Assembly (NCBI GenBank): GCA_030830565.1
Contig: JAURMR010000041.1
Span: 124,001 to 188,000 of the forward strand
Direction: 5' to 3'
Source: Acidimicrobiales bacterium
Lineage (GTDB): Bacteria; Actinomycetota; Acidimicrobiia; Acidimicrobiales; Acidimicrobilacustridaceae
DNA: 64,000 nt
This document shows positions 23,144 to 32,967 of the stretch, piece by piece. Each line of letters opens with the position of its first letter. The stretch's first letter is position 1. The notes beneath the pieces are model-generated. The model saw only the letters and a list, made by a program, of their open reading frames with translations. It did no database searches and was not told where the DNA came from. Position numbers and translations under genes: made by a program.

Positions 23144-25455
23144 ATCCACCTCCCGGCCCGGGATCACCGTCGGTTGAACATCCGCCCAGGAATGCACCTT
23201 GGAATTCGCCGGACTACTTGCCACGTGGTCGTCGTCGTGCAACAACAACGACGCGTCCTCCGCGTCACGCAACGGGTCGGGGAACGACAGCTCCGCGTCC
23301 TTCAAGCGCTCAGCGCGAACCGCGGGTCGCTCGAGAAGTACGTCCGGTCGAACGGGTCCAGACCTCGCAGCGTTCGGGGCTGCGCGGTCCTGCGGGCGGT
23401 GCGGGCTACACCACACATCGCCCTGCAGGAAACGGGTCTGTGCCGGCAGCGGAACTTATTCAGACTGTCATCGCGTCAACCCTCGCAGCAGTGATCGCGT
23501 CGCTTCGTGGTGTGTTCGATCCGGCGAGTTCCGGCAAGGGCTCGCGTCCCGTCATGGTTCAAACGACAGTCGGCAATCAACGTCGTCGTTCACTCGTTGT
23601 ACTGGTAGTCATCGTCCTGCTCTTTGGCATCGTTCTTGCGCAGGTCGTGAACCTTCAGACATTTGGTCGCGGTCGGTACGTCACCTACGGAGAGGGACAG
23701 CGAACGAATAACCAGGTCTTGGCTGCCGATCGTGGTGCGATTCTCGATCGCAATGGCGCGGAACTCGTGATTTCGCGTCCAGGGCGCTCGATTTTTGTCG
23801 ATCCAAAACTCGTCACCGACGCGTCGGCGGAAGCGGCAAAGCTCGCACCAATCCTGGGACTTGATCCGCTCTTCATTGAGTCGAAGATGAATGGAAGCGG
23901 AAGATTTGCTTATCTTTCACGACGCGTCTCTGCAGAGGTTGCTGATCAAGTGGAGGCACTCGGACTTGCTGGTGTCGCATTCTTGGAAGAAAGCGAACGA
24001 TTTGCTCCCGCCGGCGACTCCGCTCGCTCGTTGCTCGGTGGCGTCGATGTCGACAATGTTGGAATCTCGGGCCTGGAGTCCCAATACGGCACCGCCCTTA
24101 CAGGTACACCGGGCAGTCTGTCGCTTGAACGAAGCCCGAGAGGCCAGACCATCGCCGTTGGTGATCATTCGCTGACTCCTGCGCAAAAGGGCGACGATCT
24201 CAAGTTGACGATCGATCAGTCGATCCAATTCGAAGCAGAACGTCTGTTGGGCGAGCAGGTGAAAGCCACTGGAGCGAAGGGTGGTGTTGCGATCGTAAGT
24301 AAGCCTGGCACTGGCGAAATTCTCGCAATCGCGGACATGGTTCTTGATCCCGAAACTGGACAAGTTCGTGTGAGCTCAAACAATTCAGCGGTCACGACTC
24401 AGTACGAACCTGGTTCGGTGATGAAGGTCGTCACAATCGCTGGTGCGATGGACGCGGGACAGATCAGCCCGACGACTCAGTTCAATCTTCCGCCAACGCT
24501 GAAAATTTACGATGCGGTATTTGGTGAAGCCGAAGGACGCGGCACCGTCACGTGGGACACCACACAGATCCTCACTCATTCATCCAACATCGGAACGATC
24601 AAAATCGGTCAGGGTCTCGGTAAGGAAGCGTTGTACAACACACAAAAGGCATTTGGTCTTGGAGCGAAAACTGCGCTTGATTTCCCCAACGAAGCTTCGG
24701 GGACTGTGCTGGCTCCATCGAAGTATTCCGGCACCTCACTTCCTTCGATCGCAATCGGTCAGGGAATTTCGGTGACACCGATGCAGATGCTCTTTGCTTA
24801 CAACACAATCGCGAATCAGGGCGTCTACGTCGCTCCGAAACTTGTCGACTCAACCATCGATGCACAAGGCATTGAACATCCGACTGCTGCGGGTGAATCT
24901 CACCGTGCCGTTAGTGCGGCGACTGCCGACAAACTCAACATCATGATGCGCAACGTCGTCAATGAAGGTACGGGTCAACTCGCATCGATTAACGGCTATT
25001 CAGTTGCGGGCAAGACTGGAACGGCACGTAAGCCGCAACCTGGCGGCGGTTACACCGACAAGATGGGCGTGACTCGCTACCAGTCAACGTTCGTCGGGTT
25101 TGTGCCCGCACAACAGCCGGCACTCTCGGTTTACGTCATGATGGATGAACCCGGTGGCGACTACACCGGCGGCGCCACTGCAGCACCGGTGTTCTCGAAG
25201 CTTGGATCCTTCGCCCTCAATCGTCTTGGCATTGCGCCTGCAGCGACCGACGTCTCTCTCGGTGGAGCGCCAGTGTCTGGAGAACTTGGACTCCCGAGTT
25301 CATCGGCTCATGCAACAGTGACTGAAGGCAATCGCGTACGTGCTCTTACTGCGGGATCGCCTGAAGCGCTCGCATCAACTGTTCCCAGCACGATCGCACC
25401 GCCTGCACCGACAACAACCACGACCACTGCGCGCAAAACTGCAGCGGTGAGGTGA
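23140..25455 (+). CDS. ftsI: Septal peptidoglycan transpeptidase FtsI (class B PBP)
   Basis: 771 aa. Residues 1-150 are a cytoplasmic, Pro/Arg-rich, disordered tail; residues 151-170 form the membrane anchor; the pedestal domain follows (AADRGAILDRNGAELVISRP). The transpeptidase domain has Ser426-x-x-Lys429 (GSVMK), Ser481-Ser-Asn (SSN) and Lys625-Thr-Gly (KTGTARK). The C terminus is a Thr/Ala-rich low-complexity tail. It cross-links septal peptidoglycan with FtsW. The long N-terminal tail is typical of actinobacterial FtsI, but this one is unusually long. Confidence 0.95.
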   Translation: MNPPPGPGSPSVEHPPRNAPWNSPDYLPRGRRRATTTTRPPRHATGRGTTAPRPSSAQREPRVAREVRPVERVQTSQRSGLRGPAGGAGYTTHRPAGNGSVPAAELIQTVIASTLAAVIASLRGVFDPASSGKGSRPVMVQTTVGNQRRRSLVVLVVIVLLFGIVLAQVVNLQTFGRGRYVTYGEGQRTNNQVLAADRGAILDRNGAELVISRPGRSIFVDPKLVTDASAEAAKLAPILGLDPLFIESKMNGSGRFAYLSRRVSAEVADQVEALGLAGVAFLEESERFAPAGDSARSLLGGVDVDNVGISGLESQYGTALTGTPGSLSLERSPRGQTIAVGDHSLTPAQKGDDLKLTIDQSIQFEAERLLGEQVKATGAKGGVAIVSKPGTGEILAIADMVLDPETGQVRVSSNNSAVTTQYEPGSVMKVVTIAGAMDAGQISPTTQFNLPPTLKIYDAVFGEAEGRGTVTWDTTQILTHSSNIGTIKIGQGLGKEALYNTQKAFGLGAKTALDFPNEASGTVLAPSKYSGTSLPSIAIGQGISVTPMQMLFAYNTIANQGVYVAPKLVDSTIDAQGIEHPTAAGESHRAVSAATADKLNIMMRNVVNEGTGQLASINGYSVAGKTGTARKPQPGGGYTDKMGVTRYQSTFVGFVPAQQPALSVYVMMDEPGGDYTGGATAAPVFSKLGSFALNRLGIAPAATDVSLGGAPVSGELGLPSSSAHATVTEGNRVRALTAGSPEALASTVPSTIAPPAPTTTTTTARKTAAVR

Positions 25456-25458
25456 CGC

Positions 25459-26892
25459 GTGCGACTGGCGACGATCGTTGCCGAATTGAATGAGGTTGAT
25501 GTGGTGGGCGATGAACGCGCCTCCGCAGTTGCTGACCTCGACATCACCGATGTGACTTTCGATTCTCGCCTCGTACGTCCCGGTTCACTCTTTTGTTGTG
25601 TGCCCGGAGTAAACGACGATGGCCACGCTCATGCGAGCGAAGCGGTGGGCGCTGGAGCGGTTGCGTTGCTTGTTGATCACCGTGTTGATGCTGATGTGCC
25701 GCAACTGGTTGTTCCCAACGTGCGGGAAGCGATGGCATCGGCCTCGGCAACCTGCTTTGGACATCCATCAGATGACCTCATTGTCGTTGGCGTCACGGGC
25801 ACGAACGGCAAGACAACCGTGACGTGGATGCTTCGAAACATTTTTAAGGCGGCGCATCGCAATGTTGAGGTTCTCGGCACGCTGTCGGGGGCCCGAACCA
25901 CTCCTGAATCGCCCGACCTTCAGCGCCAACTCGCGCAGTGGCGAACAAGTGGCGTGGACGTTGTTGCAATGGAGGTCTCCTCGCACGCAATCGATCTTCA
26001 CCGGGTCGATGCGATGAAATTCCGAGTCGCAGTGTTCACGAACCTGAGTCGCGACCATCTCGACTATCACGGCTCAATGGAGGAGTACTTCGAGACGAAA
26101 GCTCGATTGTTCGACGCAGAGCGTTGCGATTCGGCCGTAGTCAACCTTGATAGTCCTCACGGTCGACTCCTGGCTGACGTTGCCACGGTTCCTACAGATG
26201 GCTACTCGCTCAGCGAAGCGGAGAATCTCGAACTTTCCGTGGACGGATCAACGTTTACCTGGTCGGGTCAGACGGTTTCACTCACATTGGGCGGTCTCTT
26301 CAATGTCAGTAACGCGCTTGGCGCTGCCCATGTCGCCCGCGCCTTAGGTGTCGACGATGCGACGATTGCTGAAGGGCTCTCACTTCCGCTTGTTGTTGAA
26401 GGTCGATTCGAGCGAGTCGAAGCTGGACAGCCCTTCGCTGTCATCGTTGACTACGCCCACACGCCCGACGGACTCGAGCAACTGCTTGCTGCTGCAGGCG
26501 ACCTTGTCGATGGACGCGTCATCGTGGTTTTCGGTTGTGGTGGTGACCGTGATCAGTCGAAGCGCTCGATGATGGGAGAAACCGCGGTCGCGCATGCTGA
26601 CTCGGTCATCATTACTGCAGACAATTCGCGATCTGAGTCAACCGATCAGATCATCGCTTCGATCATGGAAGGTGTGCAGCGGGTGCCGGGTCCTCGAGCC
26701 AGTTCAGTCATCGTCGAACCCGATCGCCGCGCTGCGATTTCTCTTGCCCTTCAAAGCGCAACCGAGGGAGACATTGTTCTTCTCGCCGGCAAAGGGCATG
26801 AAACAGTTCAGATCATCGGAGAGATGACGACTCCCTTCGATGATCGAGTCGTTGCCGTCGAGGAATGGAAGCAGTTGGAGGACGCAAAGTGA
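25459..26892 (+). CDS. murE: UDP-MurNAc-tripeptide synthetase MurE
   Basis: 477 aa Mur ligase adding the third-position amino acid to UDP-MurNAc-L-Ala-D-Glu. The ATP loop GTNGKTT is at 114-120, MEVSSHAIDLHRVD and TNLSRDHLDYHGSMEEY follow, and DYAHTPDGLE begins the C-terminal domain. The residues that normally read DNPR(x)EDP in diaminopimelate-adding enzymes are Asp388-Asn-Ser-Arg-Ser-Glu-Ser-Thr, so substrate choice (meso-DAP, LL-DAP, Lys) is uncertain. GTG start 3 nt after ftsI; the stop overlaps mraY (GTGA). murF does not follow. Confidence 0.93.
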   Translation: MRLATIVAELNEVDVVGDERASAVADLDITDVTFDSRLVRPGSLFCCVPGVNDDGHAHASEAVGAGAVALLVDHRVDADVPQLVVPNVREAMASASATCFGHPSDDLIVVGVTGTNGKTTVTWMLRNIFKAAHRNVEVLGTLSGARTTPESPDLQRQLAQWRTSGVDVVAMEVSSHAIDLHRVDAMKFRVAVFTNLSRDHLDYHGSMEEYFETKARLFDAERCDSAVVNLDSPHGRLLADVATVPTDGYSLSEAENLELSVDGSTFTWSGQTVSLTLGGLFNVSNALGAAHVARALGVDDATIAEGLSLPLVVEGRFERVEAGQPFAVIVDYAHTPDGLEQLLAAAGDLVDGRVIVVFGCGGDRDQSKRSMMGETAVAHADSVIITADNSRSESTDQIIASIMEGVQRVPGPRASSVIVEPDRRAAISLALQSATEGDIVLLAGKGHETVQIIGEMTTPFDDRVVAVEEWKQLEDAK

Positions 26893-27923
26893 TTCGCCTC
26901 CTTATTGCTGCAGCCATTGCGCTCTCACTTTCATTGTTTGGAACTCGGCTCCTGATTTCGTGGCTTGAACGACGTCGTATCGGCCAACCCATCAGGGAAG
27001 ACGGTCCCCAGGGTCACATCACGAAGGCTGGTACCCCCACAATGGGAGGCGTCGCATTCGTCGCAGCCGCAGCAGTCGGCTGGTTTGTGAGCGATCTGAG
27101 CGGCGCGGTGTTCACTCGCCGTGGCCTGTTGTGTATGGCGGCGATCGTCGGAGCCGGTCTCGTTGGTCTCCTCGATGACTCAATCAAAGTCTTTCGTGAG
27201 CGCAATCTCGGCCTGACAAAACGAGCAAAGACTCTCGGGCTCCTGGTCGTGGCGGTGGCGTTTGCTGTTTCCATGCTGGCGTTCACGAATGTCACAACCT
27301 CGCTGTCGTTCACGCGTTTTGATTTCCCCGGCATCGAAATCGGCAAAATCGGCTGGGTTGTTCTTGCCGTCATCATCTTCTATGCGACCACCAACGCGGT
27401 GAATCTCACCGATGGTCTCGACGGTTTGGCTGCGGGAGCATCAATCTTCGGTTTCGCTGCCTACACCGTGATCGCGTTTTGGGGATTCCGTCACAACTCG
27501 ATTTACGGCGACGAAAGTTTCCTTGACACGGCCGTTGTTTCTGCCTCGATGATGGCTGCTGTTGCCGGTTTCTTGTGGTGGAACGCAGCGCCGGCCCGAA
27601 TCTTTATGGGAGATACCGGTGCCCTCGCGATTGGCGCTGGTCTCGCAGCGTTGTCGCTCAGCACCAACACAATTCTTCTGCTGCCTCTCGTCGGCGGCCT
27701 GTTTGTCATGGAAACGGTTTCAGTCATGCTCCAGGTGGGTAGCTACCGAGCATTTGGACGCCGGATTTTCCGAATGGCTCCGCTCCATCATCACTTTGAA
27801 CTCGGGGGATGGCCCGAAACCACAGTGATCATTCGGCTCTGGATTGTGGCCGGGTTGTTCACCGCTGTCGCACTTGGCATCTACTACGCCGACTTCGTGC
27901 GCCTGCCCGGAGTGATCGACTGA
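26889..27923 (+). CDS. mraY: Phospho-MurNAc-pentapeptide translocase MraY
   Basis: 344 aa polytopic membrane enzyme with about ten helices that makes lipid I. Motifs present: GPQGHITKAGTPTMGG, LDDSIKV, NAVNLTDGLDGLAAG, MGDTGALAIGAGLA and PLHHHFELGGWPE, which contain the catalytic and UDP-binding Asp and His residues. The GTG at 26889 overlaps the murE stop and is preferred over an in-frame start at 26865 inside murE. In most relatives murF lies just upstream. Confidence 0.95.
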   Translation: MIRLLIAAAIALSLSLFGTRLLISWLERRRIGQPIREDGPQGHITKAGTPTMGGVAFVAAAAVGWFVSDLSGAVFTRRGLLCMAAIVGAGLVGLLDDSIKVFRERNLGLTKRAKTLGLLVVAVAFAVSMLAFTNVTTSLSFTRFDFPGIEIGKIGWVVLAVIIFYATTNAVNLTDGLDGLAAGASIFGFAAYTVIAFWGFRHNSIYGDESFLDTAVVSASMMAAVAGFLWWNAAPARIFMGDTGALAIGAGLAALSLSTNTILLLPLVGGLFVMETVSVMLQVGSYRAFGRRIFRMAPLHHHFELGGWPETTVIIRLWIVAGLFTAVALGIYYADFVRLPGVID

Positions 27924-29290
27924 TGGACGCGCCGACGCGAGGGCCCTTGCGGTCCGCGCTCGTCTTCGGATTCGGTATCACTGGCCGTGCAGTTGCGCGC
28001 GCCCTGGTTTCCCGTGGGATCACAGTTGTGGCCGTCGACGAGCATCCCACTCACACGATTCGCGCTGAGGCAGCATCACTAGGAGTGGAACTCGTCGAAT
28101 CGCCTTCCTCGCAGGATCTGACGCGCCTTGTCTCAGGGTGCGATCTTGTCGTACCGAGCCCCGGGCTTCCTGAATCTCATGAGGTGTTCGGAATCGCCGA
28201 ATCGACAGGCATCGCGATCGAGTCGGAATTCGATCTCGCTGATCGCTGGGATTCGCGCCCCATCATTGCCATCACTGGTACCGACGGGAAAACCACGGTC
28301 ACCACGCTGGTCACCGCAATGCTTGTCGCCTCGGGTGTGCGGGCCATCGCTTGCGGGAACACCGATACGCCTCTGGTCGAGGCCATCGCCGATTCAAGTA
28401 CCGAGGTTTTCGTTGTCGAAGCTTCCTCGTTTCGATTGGCAACCACACGTTGGTTCCAGCCGTCGGTTGCGGTCTGGCTGAATTTTGCGCCCGACCACCT
28501 TGATGCTCACATCTCGCTCTCGTCCTACGAGGCAGCGAAAGCATCGATCTGGGCGCACGTCGATGCAAAAGAGGGCGTTGCCATTGCGTCGGCGACTGAC
28601 CCGGTTGTACTTGCCAATCGCAATGCTGAACTCTCAACGATCACATTCGGCGGAGCGGGGACAGATGCCGATGCAACGGTTATCGACGGATGGCTGTGTT
28701 TGCCCGACGGCACGAAACTGGTATCTGTCGACGAACTTCCTCGTTCCTTTCCTCATGACATCACCAATGCGCTTGCTGCATCTGTTGCCGCAATGGCGGC
28801 GGGCGCGACGCTTGAAGGCGTTCGGCACACGCTTCGATCATTCCGAGGTCTTCATCACCGAGTGGAACTTGTTGGCGACGTCAATGGTGCAACCTGGTTC
28901 GACGATTCGAAAGCCACGACGCCTCACGCAGTTGAAACGGCGCTCGGTGCATTTGATTCGGTGGTGCTCATCGCCGGTGGGCGAAATAAAGGACTTGACC
29001 TTGCCGTCCTCGGAGCCCACGTTCCTCCGGTACGTGCCGTTGTAGCGATTGGTGAAGCTGCAACTGAAGTGAGGGCGGCGTTTGATGGTCGCTGCGAGGT
29101 CCGTGTCATCACCACATCGATCGAAGATGCGGTTGCGGCGGCGTTAGAACTGTCTCGGCCCGGCGATGCAGTTCTTCTCTCGCCGGGTTGTGCATCGTTC
29201 GACTGGTTCACTTCGTACGGAGAGCGCGGCGATCGCTTCGCTGACGCTGTGCGCAAACTTCCCGGATTTCGAATGGTGGGAGCGCAATGA
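27923..29290 (+). CDS. murD: UDP-MurNAc-L-alanine:D-glutamate ligase MurD
   Basis: 455 aa. The N-terminal Rossmann domain (LVFGFGITGRAVARALVSRG), the ATP loop GTDGKTT (119-125), NFAPDHLDAHISLSSYEAAK and the late WFDDSKATTPHAVETAL and LIAGGRNKG segments are typical of MurD. It adds D-Glu to UDP-MurNAc-L-Ala. The start overlaps the mraY stop by 1 nt (TGATG) and the stop overlaps ftsW by 4 nt (ATGA). Confidence 0.95.
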   Translation: MDAPTRGPLRSALVFGFGITGRAVARALVSRGITVVAVDEHPTHTIRAEAASLGVELVESPSSQDLTRLVSGCDLVVPSPGLPESHEVFGIAESTGIAIESEFDLADRWDSRPIIAITGTDGKTTVTTLVTAMLVASGVRAIACGNTDTPLVEAIADSSTEVFVVEASSFRLATTRWFQPSVAVWLNFAPDHLDAHISLSSYEAAKASIWAHVDAKEGVAIASATDPVVLANRNAELSTITFGGAGTDADATVIDGWLCLPDGTKLVSVDELPRSFPHDITNALAASVAAMAAGATLEGVRHTLRSFRGLHHRVELVGDVNGATWFDDSKATTPHAVETALGAFDSVVLIAGGRNKGLDLAVLGAHVPPVRAVVAIGEAATEVRAAFDGRCEVRVITTSIEDAVAAALELSRPGDAVLLSPGCASFDWFTSYGERGDRFADAVRKLPGFRMVGAQ

Positions 29291-30444
29291 GCGCAACAGT
29301 TTCTGAAACACGTTCGCCGATCGGCCGAATGATGCGCTCGGCACGTGAACCCCAACCTCGTACAACCGATTTCAAGATTCTTTGGGTGATCATCATCGCC
29401 CTGAATCTCTTCGGCCTTCTGATGATCCTGTCTGCATCATCAGTAACTGCGCTCTATCAATACGGCACGTCCTGGTACCAGTTCCGACTTCAGGCAATCT
29501 GGTTCGTCATCGGATGCGGTGCCATGTTCGTCATGAGCCGCTATTCATACGAGTTGCTGTCGAAATGGATGAAGTGGATTCTCCTCGGCTCGGGCGCACT
29601 GATGACCGCGGTGCTCATACCTGGGGTCGGCGTTTCAGTCAATGGTGCCTCGCGTTGGCTTGGTTGGGGCCCACTGCGTATGCAGCCATCAGAAATGGCA
29701 AAGCTCGCAGTGATTCTTTATGCCGCCGACACACTCACCCGCCGTGTGGGTCAAATCGGCGATTGGAAAGCAGTACTCCGACCTGTTGCCATCGTGTTCG
29801 GCGGGTTCGCAGTTCTGCTCATGGCTCAACCGAATCTCGGGACCACCATCATCCTCGCCACCATTGTTTTGGTGATGTTGTTTGTGGGCGGTGCGCCCGG
29901 AAAGCCCCTGGCGATCCTCTCGGGAGGATTAGTCCTCGGCGCAACGGTGTTCGCGTTTACCGAGCCCTACCGATTCCGTCGTCTCATGGCATTTCGCGAT
30001 CCGTGGGCTGATCCTCTGAACACCGGATTCCAAACCATTCAGAGTCAGATTGGTTTCGCCAACGGTGGAGTGCTCGGAACCGGACTCGGCCAAGGTCGGG
30101 CCAAGTGGGGATTCCTCCCTGAAGCTCATACCGATTTCATTTACGCAATCATCGGCGAAGAAATCGGGTTGGTTGGATCGGCACTCGTCATCGCAATGTT
30201 CTTGGGCTTTGCATTGTTCGGCGTCCGCACCGCACTGCACGCTCGCGACCGCTTCGGAATGTTGTTGGCAACAGGAATTACGACGTGGATCCTTGTGCAG
30301 GCATTCATCAACATTGGTGCGTGCGTTGGTGTTCTGCCGATTACCGGTGTTCCACTTCCGTTTGTTTCAGCGGGTGGATCCTCGCTGCTGTTCACCATGG
30401 CGGCTTCCGGCATTCTCCTGAACATCGCCCGACAGGAACGCTGA
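29287..30444 (+). CDS. ftsW: Septal peptidoglycan glycosyltransferase FtsW
   Basis: 385 aa SEDS protein with about ten membrane helices. Conserved SEDS segments are SASRWLGWGPLRMQPSEMAK, the large loop near RDPWADPLNTGFQTIQS, EAHTDFIYAIIGEEIGLVG with the catalytic Asp, and GVPLPFVSAGGSS. It polymerises lipid II into glycan strands with FtsI. A basic cytoplasmic stretch of about 35 residues precedes the first helix. Coupled to murD and murG by overlapping stop/start codons. Confidence 0.95.
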   Translation: MSATVSETRSPIGRMMRSAREPQPRTTDFKILWVIIIALNLFGLLMILSASSVTALYQYGTSWYQFRLQAIWFVIGCGAMFVMSRYSYELLSKWMKWILLGSGALMTAVLIPGVGVSVNGASRWLGWGPLRMQPSEMAKLAVILYAADTLTRRVGQIGDWKAVLRPVAIVFGGFAVLLMAQPNLGTTIILATIVLVMLFVGGAPGKPLAILSGGLVLGATVFAFTEPYRFRRLMAFRDPWADPLNTGFQTIQSQIGFANGGVLGTGLGQGRAKWGFLPEAHTDFIYAIIGEEIGLVGSALVIAMFLGFALFGVRTALHARDRFGMLLATGITTWILVQAFINIGACVGVLPITGVPLPFVSAGGSSLLFTMAASGILLNIARQER

Positions 30445-31574
30445 TGACGAATCGGCCCACCGCCGATTCCGCCACATTCGCCCTCGTGGCCGGTGGTGGC
30501 ACTGCAGGTCATGTGCTTCCCGGACTTGCCGTTGCACAAGCACTTGTTGATCGAGGACACGACAGTTCCTCGATCCATTTTGTGGGAAGCGAGCGAGGCC
30601 TCGAACGAACGCTGGTGCCCGATGCGGGGTTCGACGTCACGCTGCTACCTGGACGCGGAATCCAACGACGATTCACGGTCGAAAACCTCGCGGCGGCGTG
30701 GGGTCTTCTCCGAGCGGTATTCAAAGGCATTGGGATCGTTCGTCGACGTCGTCCGAAGGTGGTGTTGGTGCTTGGCGGCTATGCCAGCATCGCTAGCACC
30801 ATCGGAGCGGTGATCTGGCGAGTACCAATCGTTGTAATGGAGCAGAACGCAAGAGCCGGTGCTGCGAATCGGCTCGCTGGTCGCTTCGCCAAGGCATGTG
30901 CGGTGCCGTTTGTCGAAACCGACCTGCCCAGAAGCGTTGTCACGGGTAATCCCGTTCGCGCAGAAGTACGAGCAATCAACCGCGAACGCGATCGTGTAAC
31001 CGCACGAACAAAACTCGGTGTGAGCGAGGGCCGAACGATGATCGCAGTCGTTACCGGTTCGCTTGGATCTCGAAAAGTCAATGAAGCGGTCTTCGATGCT
31101 GTTGCGAAGTGGTCGACTCGGACCGATCTTTCGATCAGACATGTAATCGGGTCTCGTGACTGGGAAGCAGTCCAGGAACGGCTTCCCTCGCCCGACGGCC
31201 TTGAGTACGTCGCAGTGCGCTACGAAGACCATATGGACACTGTTTTGGCTGCGGCTGACCTGCTTATCGGTCGCGCTGGTGGCACGACTGTTGCTGAACT
31301 CGCCGAAGTTGGTATCGGCGGTGTGCTCGTTCCACTTCCGCAAGCGCCTCGGGACCATCAAACCGCAAATGCGGCAGCGCTTGTTCGCGCTGGAGCAGCA
31401 GTGCTGATCGCCGATTCCGAACTTGATGGCGATCGACTTTTTGCCGAGGTGCAACCGCTTCTTGACGATCCCACGAAGATTGAACGAATGGGAACCGCTG
31501 CGCACACGTTGGCACAGCCCGATGCTGCCGATGCTGTCGCCGAACTCGTGGAGCGTCATGCCCGCCGTGGCTGA
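30444..31574 (+). CDS. murG: Lipid II synthase MurG (GT28)
   Basis: 376 aa GT-B enzyme that adds GlcNAc to lipid I on the inner membrane face. The N-terminal loop AGGGTAGHVLPGLAVAQAL, VLVLGGYASIASTIGA, VVMEQNARAGAANRL, VTGNPVRAEV, VTGSLGSRKVN and the UDP-GlcNAc site LIGRAGGTTVAELAEVG with PLPQAPRDHQTANA are conserved. The ATG at 30444 overlaps the ftsW stop (TGATG). The 3' end overlaps murC by 17 nt if murC starts at 31558. Confidence 0.95.
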   Translation: MTNRPTADSATFALVAGGGTAGHVLPGLAVAQALVDRGHDSSSIHFVGSERGLERTLVPDAGFDVTLLPGRGIQRRFTVENLAAAWGLLRAVFKGIGIVRRRRPKVVLVLGGYASIASTIGAVIWRVPIVVMEQNARAGAANRLAGRFAKACAVPFVETDLPRSVVTGNPVRAEVRAINRERDRVTARTKLGVSEGRTMIAVVTGSLGSRKVNEAVFDAVAKWSTRTDLSIRHVIGSRDWEAVQERLPSPDGLEYVAVRYEDHMDTVLAAADLLIGRAGGTTVAELAEVGIGGVLVPLPQAPRDHQTANAAALVRAGAAVLIADSELDGDRLFAEVQPLLDDPTKIERMGTAAHTLAQPDAADAVAELVERHARRG

Positions 31575-32967
31575 CAACGATCCTTCTCCGTCGCTCGCGA
31601 CGCCTCGGTCGATCCATGTGGTCGGAGTGGGCGGACCAGGCATGTCGGCAATCGCATCATCGCTTGTAGGAATGGGTCATTCTGTGTCGGGGAGTGATGT
31701 CGTTGAGTCACCGGTACTTGATCGACTTCGGTCCGAAGGCGTCGAAGTCTTTGTGGGCCATTCCGCCGAGAACATCGGACCTGACACCGATTTCATTGCT
31801 GTCTCGACAGCGATTCCCGACGACAACCTTGAGGTGCTCGCAGCACGCGCCCGTTCCCTGCCCGTCGTTCGCCGACGCGCGTTGTTGCCCGCAATGGCCG
31901 CTGAACGTCGCACGATCGCGGTAGCGGGAACGCACGGAAAGACGACGACCTCGTCGATGCTTGCGCTCGTACTTCTCGAGGCGGGGCTCGATCCTTCGTT
32001 CCTGATCGGCGGAGAAATCAGTCAGCTTGGAGTCAATGCGAAGTGGTCGCAGGGCGAATGGTTCGTCCTTGAGGCTGATGAAAGCGATGGATCAGGGTTC
32101 GCTATCGATCACGAAGCGCTCATCGTGACCAACATCGAAGCGGATCATCTTGAACATCACGGTTCGTTCGAAAATCTCCGCGCCGCATTTGAGCGATTCA
32201 TCGCATCCACTCGCGGTCCAGTCGTGCTGTGCGCAGACGATCCTGAAACTGCTGCTATTGCTCTCGGAACCGACGCAGTCACCTATGGGCAGTCTGAAGT
32301 TGCCACTGTTCAGATCATCAATCTTCAAGGTTCGCGTGGTGGCATTGATTTCGATGTCGTGCGTTCGGGTCATCGGATCGGACATATTCATCTTCCCGTC
32401 CCTGGAACGCATAACGCACTCAACGCGTGCGCCGTTGTTGCGTTAGCCCTTGAGCTTGACGTTCCGTTTTCAGCATGCGAAACAGCGCTAGCAAGCTTTG
32501 GTGGCGTTCGCCGCCGCTTCGAGCTGCGTGGTGAAGCGGCAGATGTCGTCTTTGTCGATGACTACGCCCATCTGCCAACCGAAATTGAAGCAGCGATTTC
32601 GGCAGGTCGCGATGGAAACTGGGATCGAGTTGTTGCAGTCTTTCAACCTCATCGATACAGCCGAACACAATCACTCTGGCGCGAGTATTCCGATGCATTC
32701 GTCAATGCAGATGTTCTTGTGCTCACCGGTATCTATTCAGCGGGCGAAACGCCACGTGAAGGAGTATCGGGGCGCCTCATCCTCGATGCGGTGACACAGG
32801 CACATCCTGAACAGACGGTTTTGTACGTCGAAGACCGATCAATCTTGGCAGCAACACTTGCGAAAGAACTCCGTCCCGGCGATTTGTGCTTGACGCTCGG
32901 GGCTGGCGACATCACCAAACTCGCCGATGAAGTGCTGCCCCTATTTGGCGACGGGGGGCCATCATGA
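31558..32967 (+). CDS. murC: UDP-MurNAc:L-alanine ligase MurC
   Basis: 469 aa. The N-terminal HVVGVGGPGMSAIASSLVGMG, the ATP loop GTHGKTT (about 124-130), ADESDGSGFAIDHE, NIEADHLEHHGSFENL and FVDDYAHLPTEIEAAI identify MurC, which adds the first amino acid to UDP-MurNAc. A GTG at 31567, four codons from the murG stop, is an equally possible start. The stop overlaps murB (ATGA). Confidence 0.94.
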   Translation: MPAVADNDPSPSLATPRSIHVVGVGGPGMSAIASSLVGMGHSVSGSDVVESPVLDRLRSEGVEVFVGHSAENIGPDTDFIAVSTAIPDDNLEVLAARARSLPVVRRRALLPAMAAERRTIAVAGTHGKTTTSSMLALVLLEAGLDPSFLIGGEISQLGVNAKWSQGEWFVLEADESDGSGFAIDHEALIVTNIEADHLEHHGSFENLRAAFERFIASTRGPVVLCADDPETAAIALGTDAVTYGQSEVATVQIINLQGSRGGIDFDVVRSGHRIGHIHLPVPGTHNALNACAVVALALELDVPFSACETALASFGGVRRRFELRGEAADVVFVDDYAHLPTEIEAAISAGRDGNWDRVVAVFQPHRYSRTQSLWREYSDAFVNADVLVLTGIYSAGETPREGVSGRLILDAVTQAHPEQTVLYVEDRSILAATLAKELRPGDLCLTLGAGDITKLADEVLPLFGDGGPS

